A stretch of DNA of 64,000 bases from Bacteroides sp. (GCA_030152865.1 JASLIW010000087.1:17207-81206), one strand, 5' to 3'; shown: positions 1 through 8,971, numbered from the stretch's first letter. Made by a program: numbers and translations. The notes: generated by a model not told the origin, from the letters alone.

Positions 1-459
1 CAATGATGAACCTGGCTCATTGAAAGCAATATGTCCATCTGATCCAACACCACCCATGAATAAGTCCACCCCTCCGTATGAAGCTATCTTATCTTCATAA
101 CGTGCACATTCAGCTTCAGGGTCTTTAGCCATACCGTCTAAGAAGTTCGTATTCTCAGCTTTGATATCGATCTGACCAAAGAAGTTCTTCCACATAAATG
201 AGTAGTAGCTTTCAGGATGATCTTGTGTCATACCAATGTACTCGTCCATGTTGAATGTTACCACATGCTCGAAAGATACAAGACCTTTTTTATTTAGCTC
301 AATAAGGTTCTTATACATCCCCAAAGGTGTAGAACCTGTTGGACAACCAAGCACAAATGGTTTATCAGCTGTAGGCTTAGCCTCATTGATTTTAGCTGCT
401 ACATAATGAGCTGCCCATAGTGATACCGCATCATAATCTGGTTGAATAATTAATCTCAT
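1..459 (-). CDS. nagB: Glucosamine-6-phosphate deaminase, C-terminal part beyond left edge
   Basis: The first 153 residues of a protein that runs off the left edge. It starts at an ATG (457-459, minus strand) and begins [17 protein letters not shown]. It carries family hallmarks: [11 protein letters not shown] in the phosphate-binding loop, [10 protein letters not shown] with the catalytic Asp, and [17 protein letters not shown] near the edge. NagB isomerises and deaminates glucosamine-6-phosphate to fructose-6-phosphate and ammonia in the cytoplasm, feeding amino sugars into glycolysis. The gene lies 39 bp downstream of the flavodiiron gene on the same strand, so read-through is possible. 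The identification is firm; the missing part is simply outside the window. Confidence 0.93.
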   Translation of the reverse strand, partial: MRLIIQPDYDAVSLWAAHYVAAKINEAKPTADKPFVLGCPTGSTPLGMYKNLIELNKKGLVSFEHVVTFNMDEYIGMTQDHPESYYSFMWKNFFGQIDIKAENTNFLDGMAKDPEAECARYEDKIASYGGVDLFMGGVGSDGHIAFNEPGSSL

Positions 460-498
460 GTCTTTTTATTTATAGAATTAATATATGTTTTCGAGCTA

Positions 499-1704
499 TT
501 AGGCTCGATCCTTTTTCAAACGCTCTGCCATACTTTTTGCTAAGTGTGTGCACTGCTGGTAGTTTATTTCCTTCATGGCGTGCTTCATTTCAATAGGATC
601 AGCCACTAATTCAAACTTACTTTTAGTAACAAAATCACCCATCTGCTTTACAGCAGCTCCTGCCCAACTACATGAACCAAAATAGCCAAAGTATCTATTT
701 TTCAACTGACGCAATAATATATCCGATAGAATTCCATCTATACGGGGGTAAATCTGTCCATTATAAGTAGGACTACCTATAATCAGACCTTTGTACTTAA
801 ATACGTCTTTTATAATATAAGAAGGATCTGACTTATTTGCATTATGTAATACAATGTTTTTTATACCAAGAGCGGATAGCTCAGAAGCTATTTCTTCTGC
901 CATGAGCTCTGTATTACCATACATAGTTCCATAAACAATAACTACACCTTCTTCTGCTTCGTATAAGCTTAGCTTATTATACAGTTCAACAACTTTTTTG
1001 ATGTTAGGCTCATCTACCCAAACAGGACCATGAGTAGAGCAAATTGTTTTCAGCTCTAAACCCGATAGTTTCTTAAGTGCTCTTTGTACAGGAGAGCCAT
1101 ACTTTCCTACGATATTAGAGTAGTAACGAATCATCTCCTCCCAGTAGATATCTGTATTAATATGCTTATCTATAAAGCCACCGTTTAAGGCTCCAAAACA
1201 ACCAAAAGCATCTCCAGCAAATAAAGTCCCTGTTGACTCCTCAAAAGTCATCATTGTTTCTGGCCAGTGCACCATTGGAGTCATATAAAAACGCAGTTTG
1301 TGCTTACCTAGCTTAAGGAAGTCACCATCACCCACTAGATACTGCTCACCAGTAACACCATAGAAACCTTCCACCATACCAAAGGTTTGCTTGTTACCAA
1401 CAATTATAATATTAGGGTATTCCTGCTTGATTAATCGAATAGAACCAGAGTGATCAGGCTCCATATGATTAATAATAAGGTAATCTACGGGACGCTTACC
1501 CAAAATTTGCTTAATCTTACGAATATAAACCTCAAAATAGCAGATATCAACAGTATCTACGAGAGCCACCATCTCATCTACTATTAAATAAGAGTTGTAT
1601 GACACCCCATAAGGCAACGGCCACAAGCCCTCAAAAAGATGGGAGTTGCGATCATTTACACCTACGTAGTGTATATCTCCATTGATCTTTGTTTTCTGTT
1701 CCAT
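499..1704 (-). CDS. Flavodiiron protein (A-type flavoprotein, FprA-like)
   Basis: 401 residues from the ATG at 1704; the longer frame to 1725 would need a TTG start and leave almost no leader after the promoter at 1733-1740. The N-terminal metallo-beta-lactamase domain has a complete diiron ligand set: H80, E82, D84 and H85 (HMEPDH), H146, D165 and H225. From about residue 253 a flavodoxin domain begins with VIVYGTMYGNTE, the FMN phosphate loop. Proteins of this family reduce O2 to water or NO to N2O in anaerobes using electrons from rubredoxin or similar donors. No rubredoxin domain is fused and none is encoded alongside. A role in oxygen or NO defence fits, but which substrate is used cannot be read from the sequence. 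Confidence 0.92.
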   Translation of the reverse strand: MEQKTKINGDIHYVGVNDRNSHLFEGLWPLPYGVSYNSYLIVDEMVALVDTVDICYFEVYIRKIKQILGKRPVDYLIINHMEPDHSGSIRLIKQEYPNIIIVGNKQTFGMVEGFYGVTGEQYLVGDGDFLKLGKHKLRFYMTPMVHWPETMMTFEESTGTLFAGDAFGCFGALNGGFIDKHINTDIYWEEMIRYYSNIVGKYGSPVQRALKKLSGLELKTICSTHGPVWVDEPNIKKVVELYNKLSLYEAEEGVVIVYGTMYGNTELMAEEIASELSALGIKNIVLHNANKSDPSYIIKDVFKYKGLIIGSPTYNGQIYPRIDGILSDILLRQLKNRYFGYFGSCSWAGAAVKQMGDFVTKSKFELVADPIEMKHAMKEINYQQCTHLAKSMAERLKKDRA

Positions 1705-1732
1705 TTTCTTTTTATATAATTTCAATTGTCAA

Positions 1733-1740
1733 CAAAAGTA
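1733..1740 (-). promoter_or_regulatory. Bacteroidota -7 promoter element of the flavodiiron gene
   Basis: Minus strand reads TACTTTTG, matching TAnnTTTG, 28 bases before the ATG at 1704. No good TTTG at -33 is visible. Confidence 0.5.
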
Positions 1741-1745
1741 ACGCT

Positions 1746-2681
1746 TTATTCTTTAATTTTAAACTGCTTCCCTTGATAAGCTCCTAATTCCTTCATTTTG
1801 TTGATAATCCGATTCGTAAACTCATAGTTCTTGAGCCCCCAGTCTGGAGTTACTACGAGTTCCTTAGGCGATTGAGACAAAAAGCGCTCAATAACAAAAT
1901 TAGGATTCATGAGTTGAATATATTCGATTACTAAATCAGCATATTCATTCACATCAAACAAATGGAAATCCTCAGGATGTTCCCGATACTCCTTTTCCAT
2001 ACGTGTACCCTTTATTATTTGCAACTGATGTAGTTTTAATGTGGTGAGTGGTAGTTTAGCTAACTCCCTAGCTTGCTGCAGAATATCTTCTTGACGTTCT
2101 CCTGGCAAGCCTAGTATTACATGACCTCCAGTTAGGATTCCTTTATTGACCGTACGATGGATAGCATCGACTGTTTCGGCATAAGTATGTCCTCGATTTA
2201 TTCGCTGAAGGGTTTTGTCTGAAGTAGATTCTATACCATACTCTACCAATACAAAAGTCCTTTTACTCAGCTCACTTAAATAAGTCAATAAATCATCGGG
2301 CATGCAGTCGGGCCTTGTCCCTATAACTAAACCTACTACATCCTTGGTCTTTAGGGCTTCTTCATACTTTTCTTTCAGTTGTTCCAGCTCATCATAGGTA
2401 TTTGTATAGGCCTGAAAATAGGCGAGATACTTCATTTCTGGATACTTATGTGCGAAGAATACCTTACCCTCTTCCAACTGCTGACTAATACTTTTTTCTG
2501 TTTTGCAGTAAGCAGGGTTAAATGTCTGATTATTGCAGTAGGTGCAACCTCCCCTGCCCTTAGTCCCATCGCGATTCGGACAGGTAAAACCAGCGTTCAA
2601 TGATATCTTTTGCACTTTAAAAGGAAAATGCTTTTTCAAAAATTCGGGAAACGTATAATAAGGTTGCTTCACTTTTCTCAT
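1746..2681 (-). CDS. Radical SAM protein, TIGR01212/YhcC family
   Basis: 311 residues from the ATG at 2681, beginning MRKVKQPYYTFPEFLKKHFP. The frame stays open to 2747, but a TATCTTTG promoter element at 2700-2707 lies inside that extension. The cysteine cluster CPNRDGTKGRGGCTYC at about residues 35-50 is the variant [4Fe-4S]/SAM motif of this family. GGHVILGLPGE is the typical radical SAM glycine/beta-strand motif. YhcC-like proteins are widespread; their substrate is not securely established, and a tRNA-modification role has been suggested for relatives. It reads toward the flavodiiron gene but with 41 bp and a separate promoter between them. Confidence 0.88.
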   Translation of the reverse strand: MRKVKQPYYTFPEFLKKHFPFKVQKISLNAGFTCPNRDGTKGRGGCTYCNNQTFNPAYCKTEKSISQQLEEGKVFFAHKYPEMKYLAYFQAYTNTYDELEQLKEKYEEALKTKDVVGLVIGTRPDCMPDDLLTYLSELSKRTFVLVEYGIESTSDKTLQRINRGHTYAETVDAIHRTVNKGILTGGHVILGLPGERQEDILQQARELAKLPLTTLKLHQLQIIKGTRMEKEYREHPEDFHLFDVNEYADLVIEYIQLMNPNFVIERFLSQSPKELVVTPDWGLKNYEFTNRIINKMKELGAYQGKQFKIKE

Positions 2682-2699
2682 TATCTTAGTATATACATG

Positions 2700-2707
2700 C
2701 AAAGATA
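2700..2707 (-). promoter_or_regulatory. -7 promoter element of the radical SAM gene
   Basis: Minus strand TATCTTTG, matching TAnnTTTG, 18 bases before the ATG at 2681. This decides the start of that gene. Confidence 0.55.
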
Positions 2708-2760
2708 CACTATTTAGATTAAATCTATAAAAGTAATGGAAATACATTCTTGCCTAAATC

Positions 2761-2803
2761 TTTTTTGGCAGGATATAAAGGAGTAAAGATCCCTGCCAAA
2801 AAA
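2761..2803. repeat. 12-bp perfect inverted repeat in a divergent intergenic region
   Basis: TTTTTTGGCAGG (2761-2772) is mirrored by CCTGCCAAAAAA (2792-2803) around a 19-nt loop. It looks like a bidirectional intrinsic terminator, but the flanking genes both point away from it, so it terminates neither of them. Confidence 0.7.
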
Positions 2804-2931
2804 CATTTTGTCAGGGATTCATCGCAGTGGTGTCCCTATAAAATATTATCTTAGATTTTATCTATCTTTGAAAGCCTTAGTTACAAGGATTCATTGCACT
2901 AATTCAAAACCCTAATAATAAAATAAAACTT

Positions 2932-5118
2932 ATGAAACGTATTCAGTTAAGCCTACTATTTTGCTTGCTTAGTTTTTTTGCTCTAGCTCAAAATAGTCAG
3001 CAACTCGAACTTAAAGACATTGTTCAAGGTAAGTACACACCCGAAAACATCTACGGTGTCATACCCATGAGTGATGGAATACACTACACTCAAATGAATG
3101 CAGAAGGAACGCAAATCATAAAGTATTCATTTAAAACAGGACAGGCTGTAGAAACAATCTTTGATGTAAATACAGCTCGTGAGTGCTCATTCAAACACTT
3201 TGATAGTTATACATTCTCGCCTGATGAAACAAAAATACTGATTGCTACCGACAAGAAACCGATATACAGACGCTCATATACAGCTGTTCACTATGTCTAT
3301 ACAGTGGAGAGAAATATAGTAGAACCCCTTTCCGAAAACGGACCTCAACAAGCTCCTGTGTTTTCACCAGATGGGCACATGGTAGCCTTTGTTAGAGATA
3401 ACAATATCTTTCTTATCAAGTTTCTCTACGGCAACAGCGAATCACAAGTAACAGAAGATGGAGCTTTCAATAAAATATTAAATGGAATCCCTGATTGGGT
3501 CTATGAAGAGGAGTTTGCATTCAACAGAGCACTAGAGTTTAGTGCAGATAGTAAAATGCTTGCTTACATCAAGTTTGATGAATCCAAAGTTTCCTCCTAC
3601 TCATTCCCACTGTATGCGGGCCAAGCTCCACACCATAAAGAGTATGAGCTCTACCCAGGCTTGTACACCTACAAATACCCCAAAGCTGGAGATGATAACT
3701 CTCGGGTATCCGTTCATAGCTTCGATATCAAATCAAAAGTAACTCGTAAACTAGACATCCCCTTAGATGAAGATGGTTATATCCCACGTATTCGATTTAC
3801 TAAAGATCCCGACAAACTAGCTGTCTTCACCATGAATAGACATCAAAACAGACTAGATATCTATTTTGCCAATCCACGCTCAACAGTAGCAAAACTCGCC
3901 TTGAGAGAAGAGAGTAAGTATTATGTGGAAGAAAGCGTACTTGATCATGTTCACTTTTACGACAACAACTTCAGCTTTATCAGTGAAAGAGATGGCTATG
4001 CCCACTTATACTGGTACAGCATGAATGGTAATTTAGTTAAACAAGTCACACAAGGCTCCTTCGAAGTAAAAAGCTTTTTGGGCTGGAATGCCAAAGACAA
4101 TTGCTTCTACTACGAAAGCAATGAAGGCAACCCTACAGAAACAGCCATTTACAAGATAGATCGCAGAGGCAAAAAGACCAATCTAACACCAAAGAAAGGG
4201 ATCAATACAGCTATCTTTAGTGGAGACATGAAATACTTTATGAATAAGCATACTAGCTTTGAAGAGCCCATGCTAGTTACACTAAATGACAATAACGGAA
4301 AGATCCTCCACACACTAATTGATAACCAAAACTTAAAAGAGCAATTGGCCAAGCACTCCCTACCCACCAAAGAGATGTTTCAGTTTAACACCTCTAATGG
4401 TGACCAACTGAATGGATGGCTCATGAAGCCTGCCAATTTTGACCCTAAGAAAAAGTACCCTGTCATTCTATTCCAATATAGCGGGCCAGGCAGCCAACAA
4501 GTATTAAACAAGTGGGGAATCAGCTGGGAAACATACATGAGCACACAAGGTTATTTAGTTGCTTGTGTTGATGGTCGAGGCACAGGTGGAAGAGGTGAGG
4601 AATTTAAAAAATGCACCTATTTGTACTTGGGTGTCAAAGAAGCAGATGACCAGGTAGAAACTGCCAAATATTTAGGAAGGCTGGCTTATGTTGATCAAGA
4701 TAGAATAGGAATCTGGGGATGGAGCTTTGGGGGCTATATGACCATCATGAGTATGAGTCAAGGCACTCCAGTGTTTAAGGCAGGTATCGCTGTAGCTCCA
4801 GTGACAGACTGGAAGTACTACGACACCATCTATGGAGAACGATTTATGCGTACACCCCAAGAGAACTTTGAAGGCTACAAGGCAACTTCAGCATTTACTC
4901 GTGCAGAGAATCTGAGTGGTAAGTTATTAATTGTTCATGGTATGAATGATGACAATGTACACTACCAGCAAACCGCTGAATACACAGAGTGGCTTGTCCA
5001 ACTCAACAAACCCTTTGATATGCATGTGTACACCAACCGTAACCACAGTATATTTGGCGGGAACACCCGACTCCACTTATACTCAAAGTTAAGCGATTAC
5101 TTTAAAACAAACTTATAA
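2932..5118 (+). CDS. Dipeptidyl peptidase IV (S9B), exported
   Basis: 728 residues with a signal peptide (MKRIQLSLLFCLLSFFALAQ). The N-terminal two thirds form the DPP IV beta-propeller, including the double-Glu substrate anchor in VYEEEFAF. The C-terminal alpha/beta hydrolase has nucleophile Ser598 in GWSFGGY, Asp673 in GMNDDNVH and His705 in NRNHSIF. These sit five residues after the S593/D668/H700 triad I recall for the Porphyromonas gingivalis enzyme. DPP IV removes Xaa-Pro dipeptides in the periplasm, supporting growth on peptides. A TATCTTTG element at 2863-2870 may be its promoter. A terminator follows before lipA. Confidence 0.95.
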   Translation: MKRIQLSLLFCLLSFFALAQNSQQLELKDIVQGKYTPENIYGVIPMSDGIHYTQMNAEGTQIIKYSFKTGQAVETIFDVNTARECSFKHFDSYTFSPDETKILIATDKKPIYRRSYTAVHYVYTVERNIVEPLSENGPQQAPVFSPDGHMVAFVRDNNIFLIKFLYGNSESQVTEDGAFNKILNGIPDWVYEEEFAFNRALEFSADSKMLAYIKFDESKVSSYSFPLYAGQAPHHKEYELYPGLYTYKYPKAGDDNSRVSVHSFDIKSKVTRKLDIPLDEDGYIPRIRFTKDPDKLAVFTMNRHQNRLDIYFANPRSTVAKLALREESKYYVEESVLDHVHFYDNNFSFISERDGYAHLYWYSMNGNLVKQVTQGSFEVKSFLGWNAKDNCFYYESNEGNPTETAIYKIDRRGKKTNLTPKKGINTAIFSGDMKYFMNKHTSFEEPMLVTLNDNNGKILHTLIDNQNLKEQLAKHSLPTKEMFQFNTSNGDQLNGWLMKPANFDPKKKYPVILFQYSGPGSQQVLNKWGISWETYMSTQGYLVACVDGRGTGGRGEEFKKCTYLYLGVKEADDQVETAKYLGRLAYVDQDRIGIWGWSFGGYMTIMSMSQGTPVFKAGIAVAPVTDWKYYDTIYGERFMRTPQENFEGYKATSAFTRAENLSGKLLIVHGMNDDNVHYQQTAEYTEWLVQLNKPFDMHVYTNRNHSIFGGNTRLHLYSKLSDYFKTNL

Positions 5119-5127
5119 GGTTCTTTT

Positions 5128-5165
5128 GAAGACAGCACGAATTGACTAAATTAGTGCTGTCTTTC
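5128..5165 (+). terminator. Terminator after DPP IV
   Basis: AAGACAGCAC (5129-5138) pairs with GTGCTGTCTT (5154-5163), followed by a T-rich tail TCTTTTTT. It lies inside the longest lipA frame and so argues for the downstream lipA start. Confidence 0.75.
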
Positions 5166-5189
5166 TTTTTTAAATCAAATACTACGAAC

Positions 5190-6044
5190 ATGAAACAACG
5201 TGTAAGAAAGCCTGAGTGGCTTAAAGTCAATATAGGCACTAACCAGCGCTATACAGAAACAAAGAAAATTGTAGACTCTCACTGCCTACATACCATCTGC
5301 ACAAGCGGACGCTGTCCTAATTTAGGAGAGTGCTGGGGTCGAGGAACGGCCACCTTTATGATCGGAGGAGAAATATGTACCCGTAGCTGTAAGTTTTGCA
5401 ACACCCTAACAGGCAAACCCCTAGCCCTAGACAAAAATGAACCTACAAATGTAGCCAAATCTATACAGCTCATGAAGTTGGAGCATGCGGTCATCACTTC
5501 AGTAGATCGCGACGACTTGCCTGACTTAGGTGCAAACCATTGGGCCAAAACAATTCAGGAAATAAAACGTTTAAACCCTAACACTAGCTGCGAAGTGCTT
5601 ATACCCGATTTCCAAGGTAAGTCTGACTTAATACAAACAGTCATAGCTGCCCAACCAGATATTATTTCACATAATATGGAAACGGTTAGAAGAATTTCAC
5701 CAGAAGTACGCAGTGCTGCCAATTATGACACAAGTTTAGGTGTTATAAAGCAGATAGCAGAAAGTGGTATTCGCTCAAAGTCGGGAATAATGCTTGGCTT
5801 AGGAGAAACACCTGATGAAGTATATGAGCTCATGGATGACCTAATAAAAGTAAACTGTGAGGTTCTAACCATTGGTCAGTACCTACAGCCTTCACACAGA
5901 CATTATCCCGTAAAAGCTTATATTACGCCCGAACAGTTCGCCCAATATAAAGAGATAGGATTAGCTAAAGGTTTTGACCAAGTTGAAAGTGCACCACTAG
6001 TTAGATCCTCTTATCATGCAGAGAAGCATATTGTCACCAAGTAG
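5190..6044 (+). CDS. lipA: Lipoyl synthase
   Basis: 284 residues starting at MKQRVRKPEWLKVNIG. The frame is open from 5142, but that stretch starts with TTG and overlaps the terminator hairpin of the previous gene. Both iron-sulfur cluster motifs are complete: CTSGRCPNLGEC for the auxiliary cluster and CTRSCKFC for the radical SAM cluster. The C-terminal RSSYHAE supplies the conserved Ser ligand. The enzyme inserts two sulfur atoms into protein-bound octanoate to make the lipoyl cofactor of 2-oxoacid dehydrogenases and the glycine cleavage system. Placement directly after DPP IV is also known, as I recall, in P. gingivalis. Confidence 0.96.
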   Translation: MKQRVRKPEWLKVNIGTNQRYTETKKIVDSHCLHTICTSGRCPNLGECWGRGTATFMIGGEICTRSCKFCNTLTGKPLALDKNEPTNVAKSIQLMKLEHAVITSVDRDDLPDLGANHWAKTIQEIKRLNPNTSCEVLIPDFQGKSDLIQTVIAAQPDIISHNMETVRRISPEVRSAANYDTSLGVIKQIAESGIRSKSGIMLGLGETPDEVYELMDDLIKVNCEVLTIGQYLQPSHRHYPVKAYITPEQFAQYKEIGLAKGFDQVESAPLVRSSYHAEKHIVTK

Positions 6045-6103
6045 TGCTCAAACTTATTTGTGGTAGAATTGTTCTTATACTAACAATACTAGAACTATCA
6101 TAA

Positions 6104-7219
6104 ATGAGTCGAAATAAAAATTTATCATCTGTTTTCAATATGTCTTTAGGCTTCCTACCCATTGTCTTAACAATGGTGTTATGCCTTTTTATAGCACAAG
6201 ATTATGCCGTCTATATTGGAACAGCCACTGGACTACTAGCCTCTTTAAGAACATCATTTGTCAAAGGGGTAAAAGTTCCACGTTTTATTTTATACCTAAG
6301 TACAGCTATACTTGTAGTCTTTACATTGGCTACGTTTATATATTGCAAATACTGCCCCTATGGCTATCTCCCACTAACCTTAGAGATGAGTACATTCATC
6401 ACTATGGCTATACTTTATATGCATAAGAGTCGTTTTGTCAACTACTTTGTCAAACGACAAGACTCTTGTAGCAAACACTTTTATGCTCAAGGTGCTGAAT
6501 CTGCTATTGTATCAGCCCGAATATTTCTTATCGTTGCTGCCACTCACTATGCGGTTGTCCTTTTGACTCTTTTATTTTCAAGTTCATTCGTAAAAGAGAA
6601 TCCTGTTTTATTTCACCGCTACCTCCCCCTATTGGTTTTTGTGCTGAGTATCTTATTTAATGAGATTGCTATTATGTACTTCAATAAGATCACCAAGCAC
6701 ATAGAGTATGTACCCATTGTAACCAAAGAGGGTCATGTGGTAGGCAGAACTATGGCACTAGAGGCGATCAATTATAAAAATAAGTTTATCAATCCCGTCA
6801 TTAGAGTAGCTGCTTACACTCAAGGTAAGCTGTATCTAGCTAAGCGCTCCATGAGCTGCATACTTGATAAAGGTAAGGTAGATGTTCCTATGGAGTGTTA
6901 TTTGCGCTACAATGAACAAGTAGAAAAAGGAGCTTTACGATTGGTTAAGTCTGTCTTTCCAAAGGCGAAAACTCATACTCCTTTCTTTACAACGACCTAT
7001 CACTATGAAACAGCAGTGACCAATCGCCTGATTTACCTCTTTATAGTTGAAGTTGAGGATCCAAGCCTACTCATCAATCCGAACTTAAAAGAAGCTAAGC
7101 TGTGGAGTTTTGAGGAAATAGAAAAAGCATCCAAAGACCAGTTCTGTGAATGCTTCCTTCAAGAATATACCCATATAAAAGAGGTTATCTGTACAAGAGA
7201 AAAATACAAGGAATTTTAG
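6104..7219 (+). CDS. Polytopic membrane protein with Nudix-like C-terminal domain
   Basis: 371 residues. The first ~210 contain about six hydrophobic segments (near 14-32, 36-50, 57-80, 87-105, 135-160, 170-190). The rest (from VPIVTKEGHVVGRTMALEAINYK at about 208) is soluble and resembles the Nudix/IPP-isomerase fold: an opening strand 'V..EGHVVG', a helix, then VAAYTQGKLYLAKRS and a late WSFEEIEKA. A canonical Nudix box (GX5EX7REUXEEXGU) is not visible: the region reads VEKGALRLVKSVF, so catalysis is doubtful. It starts 59 bp after lipA, and its 3' end overlaps the convergent methyltransferase gene by 35 bp. Function unknown. Confidence 0.7.
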   Translation: MSRNKNLSSVFNMSLGFLPIVLTMVLCLFIAQDYAVYIGTATGLLASLRTSFVKGVKVPRFILYLSTAILVVFTLATFIYCKYCPYGYLPLTLEMSTFITMAILYMHKSRFVNYFVKRQDSCSKHFYAQGAESAIVSARIFLIVAATHYAVVLLTLLFSSSFVKENPVLFHRYLPLLVFVLSILFNEIAIMYFNKITKHIEYVPIVTKEGHVVGRTMALEAINYKNKFINPVIRVAAYTQGKLYLAKRSMSCILDKGKVDVPMECYLRYNEQVEKGALRLVKSVFPKAKTHTPFFTTTYHYETAVTNRLIYLFIVEVEDPSLLINPNLKEAKLWSFEEIEKASKDQFCECFLQEYTHIKEVICTREKYKEF

Positions 7220-7892
7220 CTAAATCAGGTATGCCCTTCTCTTTCCATTCCCCTATGCTTTTGGTGTGAATAAATTCATCAGCACAGGTGATATTGGCAG
7301 CTATGCACAGCTTGGTTTGAGACTTACAGTATTGAAGTATGTCATCAAGCATCTTATGGTTGCGATAAGGTGTCTCAATAAAAAGCTGAGTTTCATCATA
7401 CTTCACGATACGCTGTTCCAAATCTTTCAGCTTATTCATTCGAGCCTTACTATCAATTGGAAGATAACCATGAAAAGCAAAGCTCTGCCCATTAAACCCT
7501 GAAGCCATGAGTCCTAATAAGATAGAGGATGGACCTACTAGTGGAATAACTCTTAAACCTTTGCGTTGAGCAATAGCCACTACATCAGCTCCAGGATCGG
7601 CTACTCCTGGACAACCAGCCTCAGACATCACTCCCATAGGTTCCCCTTGCTGTAAGACATCTAGGTACGAAGCATACTTACTCTTCGGAGTACGCTTATT
7701 GAGCTCATAAAACTTCAAGCTATCTATATCAATACTACGTTCTACTTTTTTTAAAAAACGACGAGCCGTACGAATATCTTCAACAATAAAATGTTTTAAC
7801 TCAAGAATAATTTCTTTGTTATAGCTCGGTAGTACCTGCTCTATCGGAGTATCACCCATAGTAACAGGTATCATATACAATGCAAGTTCCAT
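7185..7892 (-). CDS. SAM-dependent methyltransferase, RsmI-like (tetrapyrrole methylase superfamily)
   Basis: 235 residues from the ATG at 7892 (MELALYMIPVTMGDTP). Earlier in-frame starts fall in the fabI terminator or the promoter element at 7912-7919. Family features include GDTPIEQVLP near the N-terminus, EAGCPGVADPGADVV (SAM-binding Gly/Asp region), and PLVGPSSILLGLMASGFNGQSFAFHGYLP. RsmI itself 2'-O-methylates C1402 of 16S rRNA. This shorter Bacteroidota form belongs to the same superfamily, but I cannot confirm the same target. Its last 35 bases overlap the 3' end of the convergent Nudix-like gene. Confidence 0.85.
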   Translation of the reverse strand: MELALYMIPVTMGDTPIEQVLPSYNKEIILELKHFIVEDIRTARRFLKKVERSIDIDSLKFYELNKRTPKSKYASYLDVLQQGEPMGVMSEAGCPGVADPGADVVAIAQRKGLRVIPLVGPSSILLGLMASGFNGQSFAFHGYLPIDSKARMNKLKDLEQRIVKYDETQLFIETPYRNHKMLDDILQYCKSQTKLCIAANITCADEFIHTKSIGEWKEKGIPDLAKIPCIFLLYR

Positions 7893-7911
7893 ATCTAATC
7901 TTTTAATCGTA

Positions 7912-7919
7912 CAAAGATA
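7912..7919 (-). promoter_or_regulatory. -7 promoter element of the RsmI-like gene
   Basis: Minus strand TATCTTTG, 19 bases before the chosen ATG. It sits between the fabI terminator and the gene. Confidence 0.55.
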
Positions 7920-7926
7920 AACATAC

Positions 7927-7960
7927 AAAATGAGCTGCTTAAAATTAAGCAGCTCATTTT
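7927..7960 (-). terminator. Terminator of fabI
   Basis: A 15-bp perfect stem: AAAATGAGCTGCTTA (7927-7941) and its complement (7946-7960) around a 4-nt loop. The outer A/T pairs supply the T-run on the minus strand. Confidence 0.85.
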
Positions 7961-7979
7961 ATCTTTATATGATTCGTTT

Positions 7980-8804
7980 TTACTTCTCACTACCATTAAT
8001 AAAGCTTACCAACGCCTTATCACTCATACCTACATTAGAGAAACCTCCATCATGATACAAGTTCTGCATAGTTACTTTCTTCGTTAAGTCGGAGAACATA
8101 ACCATACAGTAATTCGCACAGTCATCTGCATCGGCATTACCTAGTGGAGAGATCTCCTCAGCAAACTTAAATAGCTTATCCATTCCTCCTACACCTTGTC
8201 CAGCTGTAGTCATGGTAGGTGATTGGGAGATTGTATTGATACGCACCTTACTATCTCTACCATAAATATATCCAAAGCTTCGAGCAATTGACTCTAAAAG
8301 AGCTTTAGCATCTGCCATGTCATTATATCCACAGAAAGTGCGCTGAGCTGCAATGTATGTCAGCGCAAGTACAGATCCTTCTTCTGCAATTGCATCCAAC
8401 TTCTTAGCTACTTGCAACATCTTATGAAAAGAAACAGCTGAAATATCTAATGTTTTATCTAAGAAGCTGTAGTTTAAGTCATCGTAGGCTTTCTCTTTAC
8501 GCACATTGGGAGACATTCCAATCGAGTGCAAAACAAAATCGATTTTACCACCCAATACTTCCATAGACTTCTTGAATACTTGTTCAAGATCTTCAACACT
8601 TGTTGCATCAGCAGGGATTACTTCACAATTTAGTTTTTTACTTAAATCACTAACCTGTCCCATACGAACAGCAACAGCTGTATTAGAAAGAGTAATCGTA
8701 GCACCTTCTTCAACCGCTCTCTCTGCTACTTTCCAAGCAATAGATTGGTCATTTAGGGCACCAAAAATAATTCCTCTTTTTCCTTTTAATAAATTATAGC
8801 TCAT
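7980..8804 (-). CDS. fabI: Enoyl-[acyl-carrier-protein] reductase (NADH)
   Basis: 274 residues. This is an atypical short-chain dehydrogenase: it has GIIFGALNDQSIAW, the FabI variant of the nucleotide loop, and the catalytic pair Tyr160-x6-Lys167 (YNDMADAK), with the second conserved Tyr at 150 (ALTY). HSIGMSP and ISQSPTMTTA further identify FabI. The enzyme performs the last reduction in each cycle of type II fatty-acid elongation in the cytoplasm and is the target of triclosan-type inhibitors. It is monocistronic: a -7 element lies upstream and a strong terminator downstream. Confidence 0.96.
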   Translation of the reverse strand: MSYNLLKGKRGIIFGALNDQSIAWKVAERAVEEGATITLSNTAVAVRMGQVSDLSKKLNCEVIPADATSVEDLEQVFKKSMEVLGGKIDFVLHSIGMSPNVRKEKAYDDLNYSFLDKTLDISAVSFHKMLQVAKKLDAIAEEGSVLALTYIAAQRTFCGYNDMADAKALLESIARSFGYIYGRDSKVRINTISQSPTMTTAGQGVGGMDKLFKFAEEISPLGNADADDCANYCMVMFSDLTKKVTMQNLYHDGGFSNVGMSDKALVSFINGSEK

Positions 8805-8837
8805 ATTGATAAGTATTTTTCAATGTTGATAACTATG

Positions 8838-8845
8838 CAAATATA
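8838..8845 (-). promoter_or_regulatory. -7 promoter element of fabI
   Basis: Minus strand TATATTTG, about 33 bases before the fabI ATG. Confidence 0.5.
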
Positions 8846-8928
8846 ACAGATTATTGCATAAAATTGATAGAAGTGTGCAAATAAAAGACAAAACAACCCT
8901 TCCTACGCGTTAATACATGAAGTTTCGC

Positions 8929-8936
8929 TATGTTTG
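8929..8936 (+). promoter_or_regulatory. -7 promoter element of the HAD phosphatase gene
   Basis: TATGTTTG matches TAnnTTTG, 35 bases before the ATG at 8972. Confidence 0.45.
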
Positions 8937-8971
8937 TATGCAGAAAAAAATAAAAAGATACTGTTTTTATT

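Noticed and set aside
481..520. CGAGC/GCTCG hairpin at the end of the flavodiiron gene as terminator
   Set aside because: The stem is only 5 bp and is followed by A residues, not T, on the coding strand.
5142..5189. N-terminal extension of lipA
   Set aside because: It would begin with TTG within a terminator hairpin and is not part of the LipA family.
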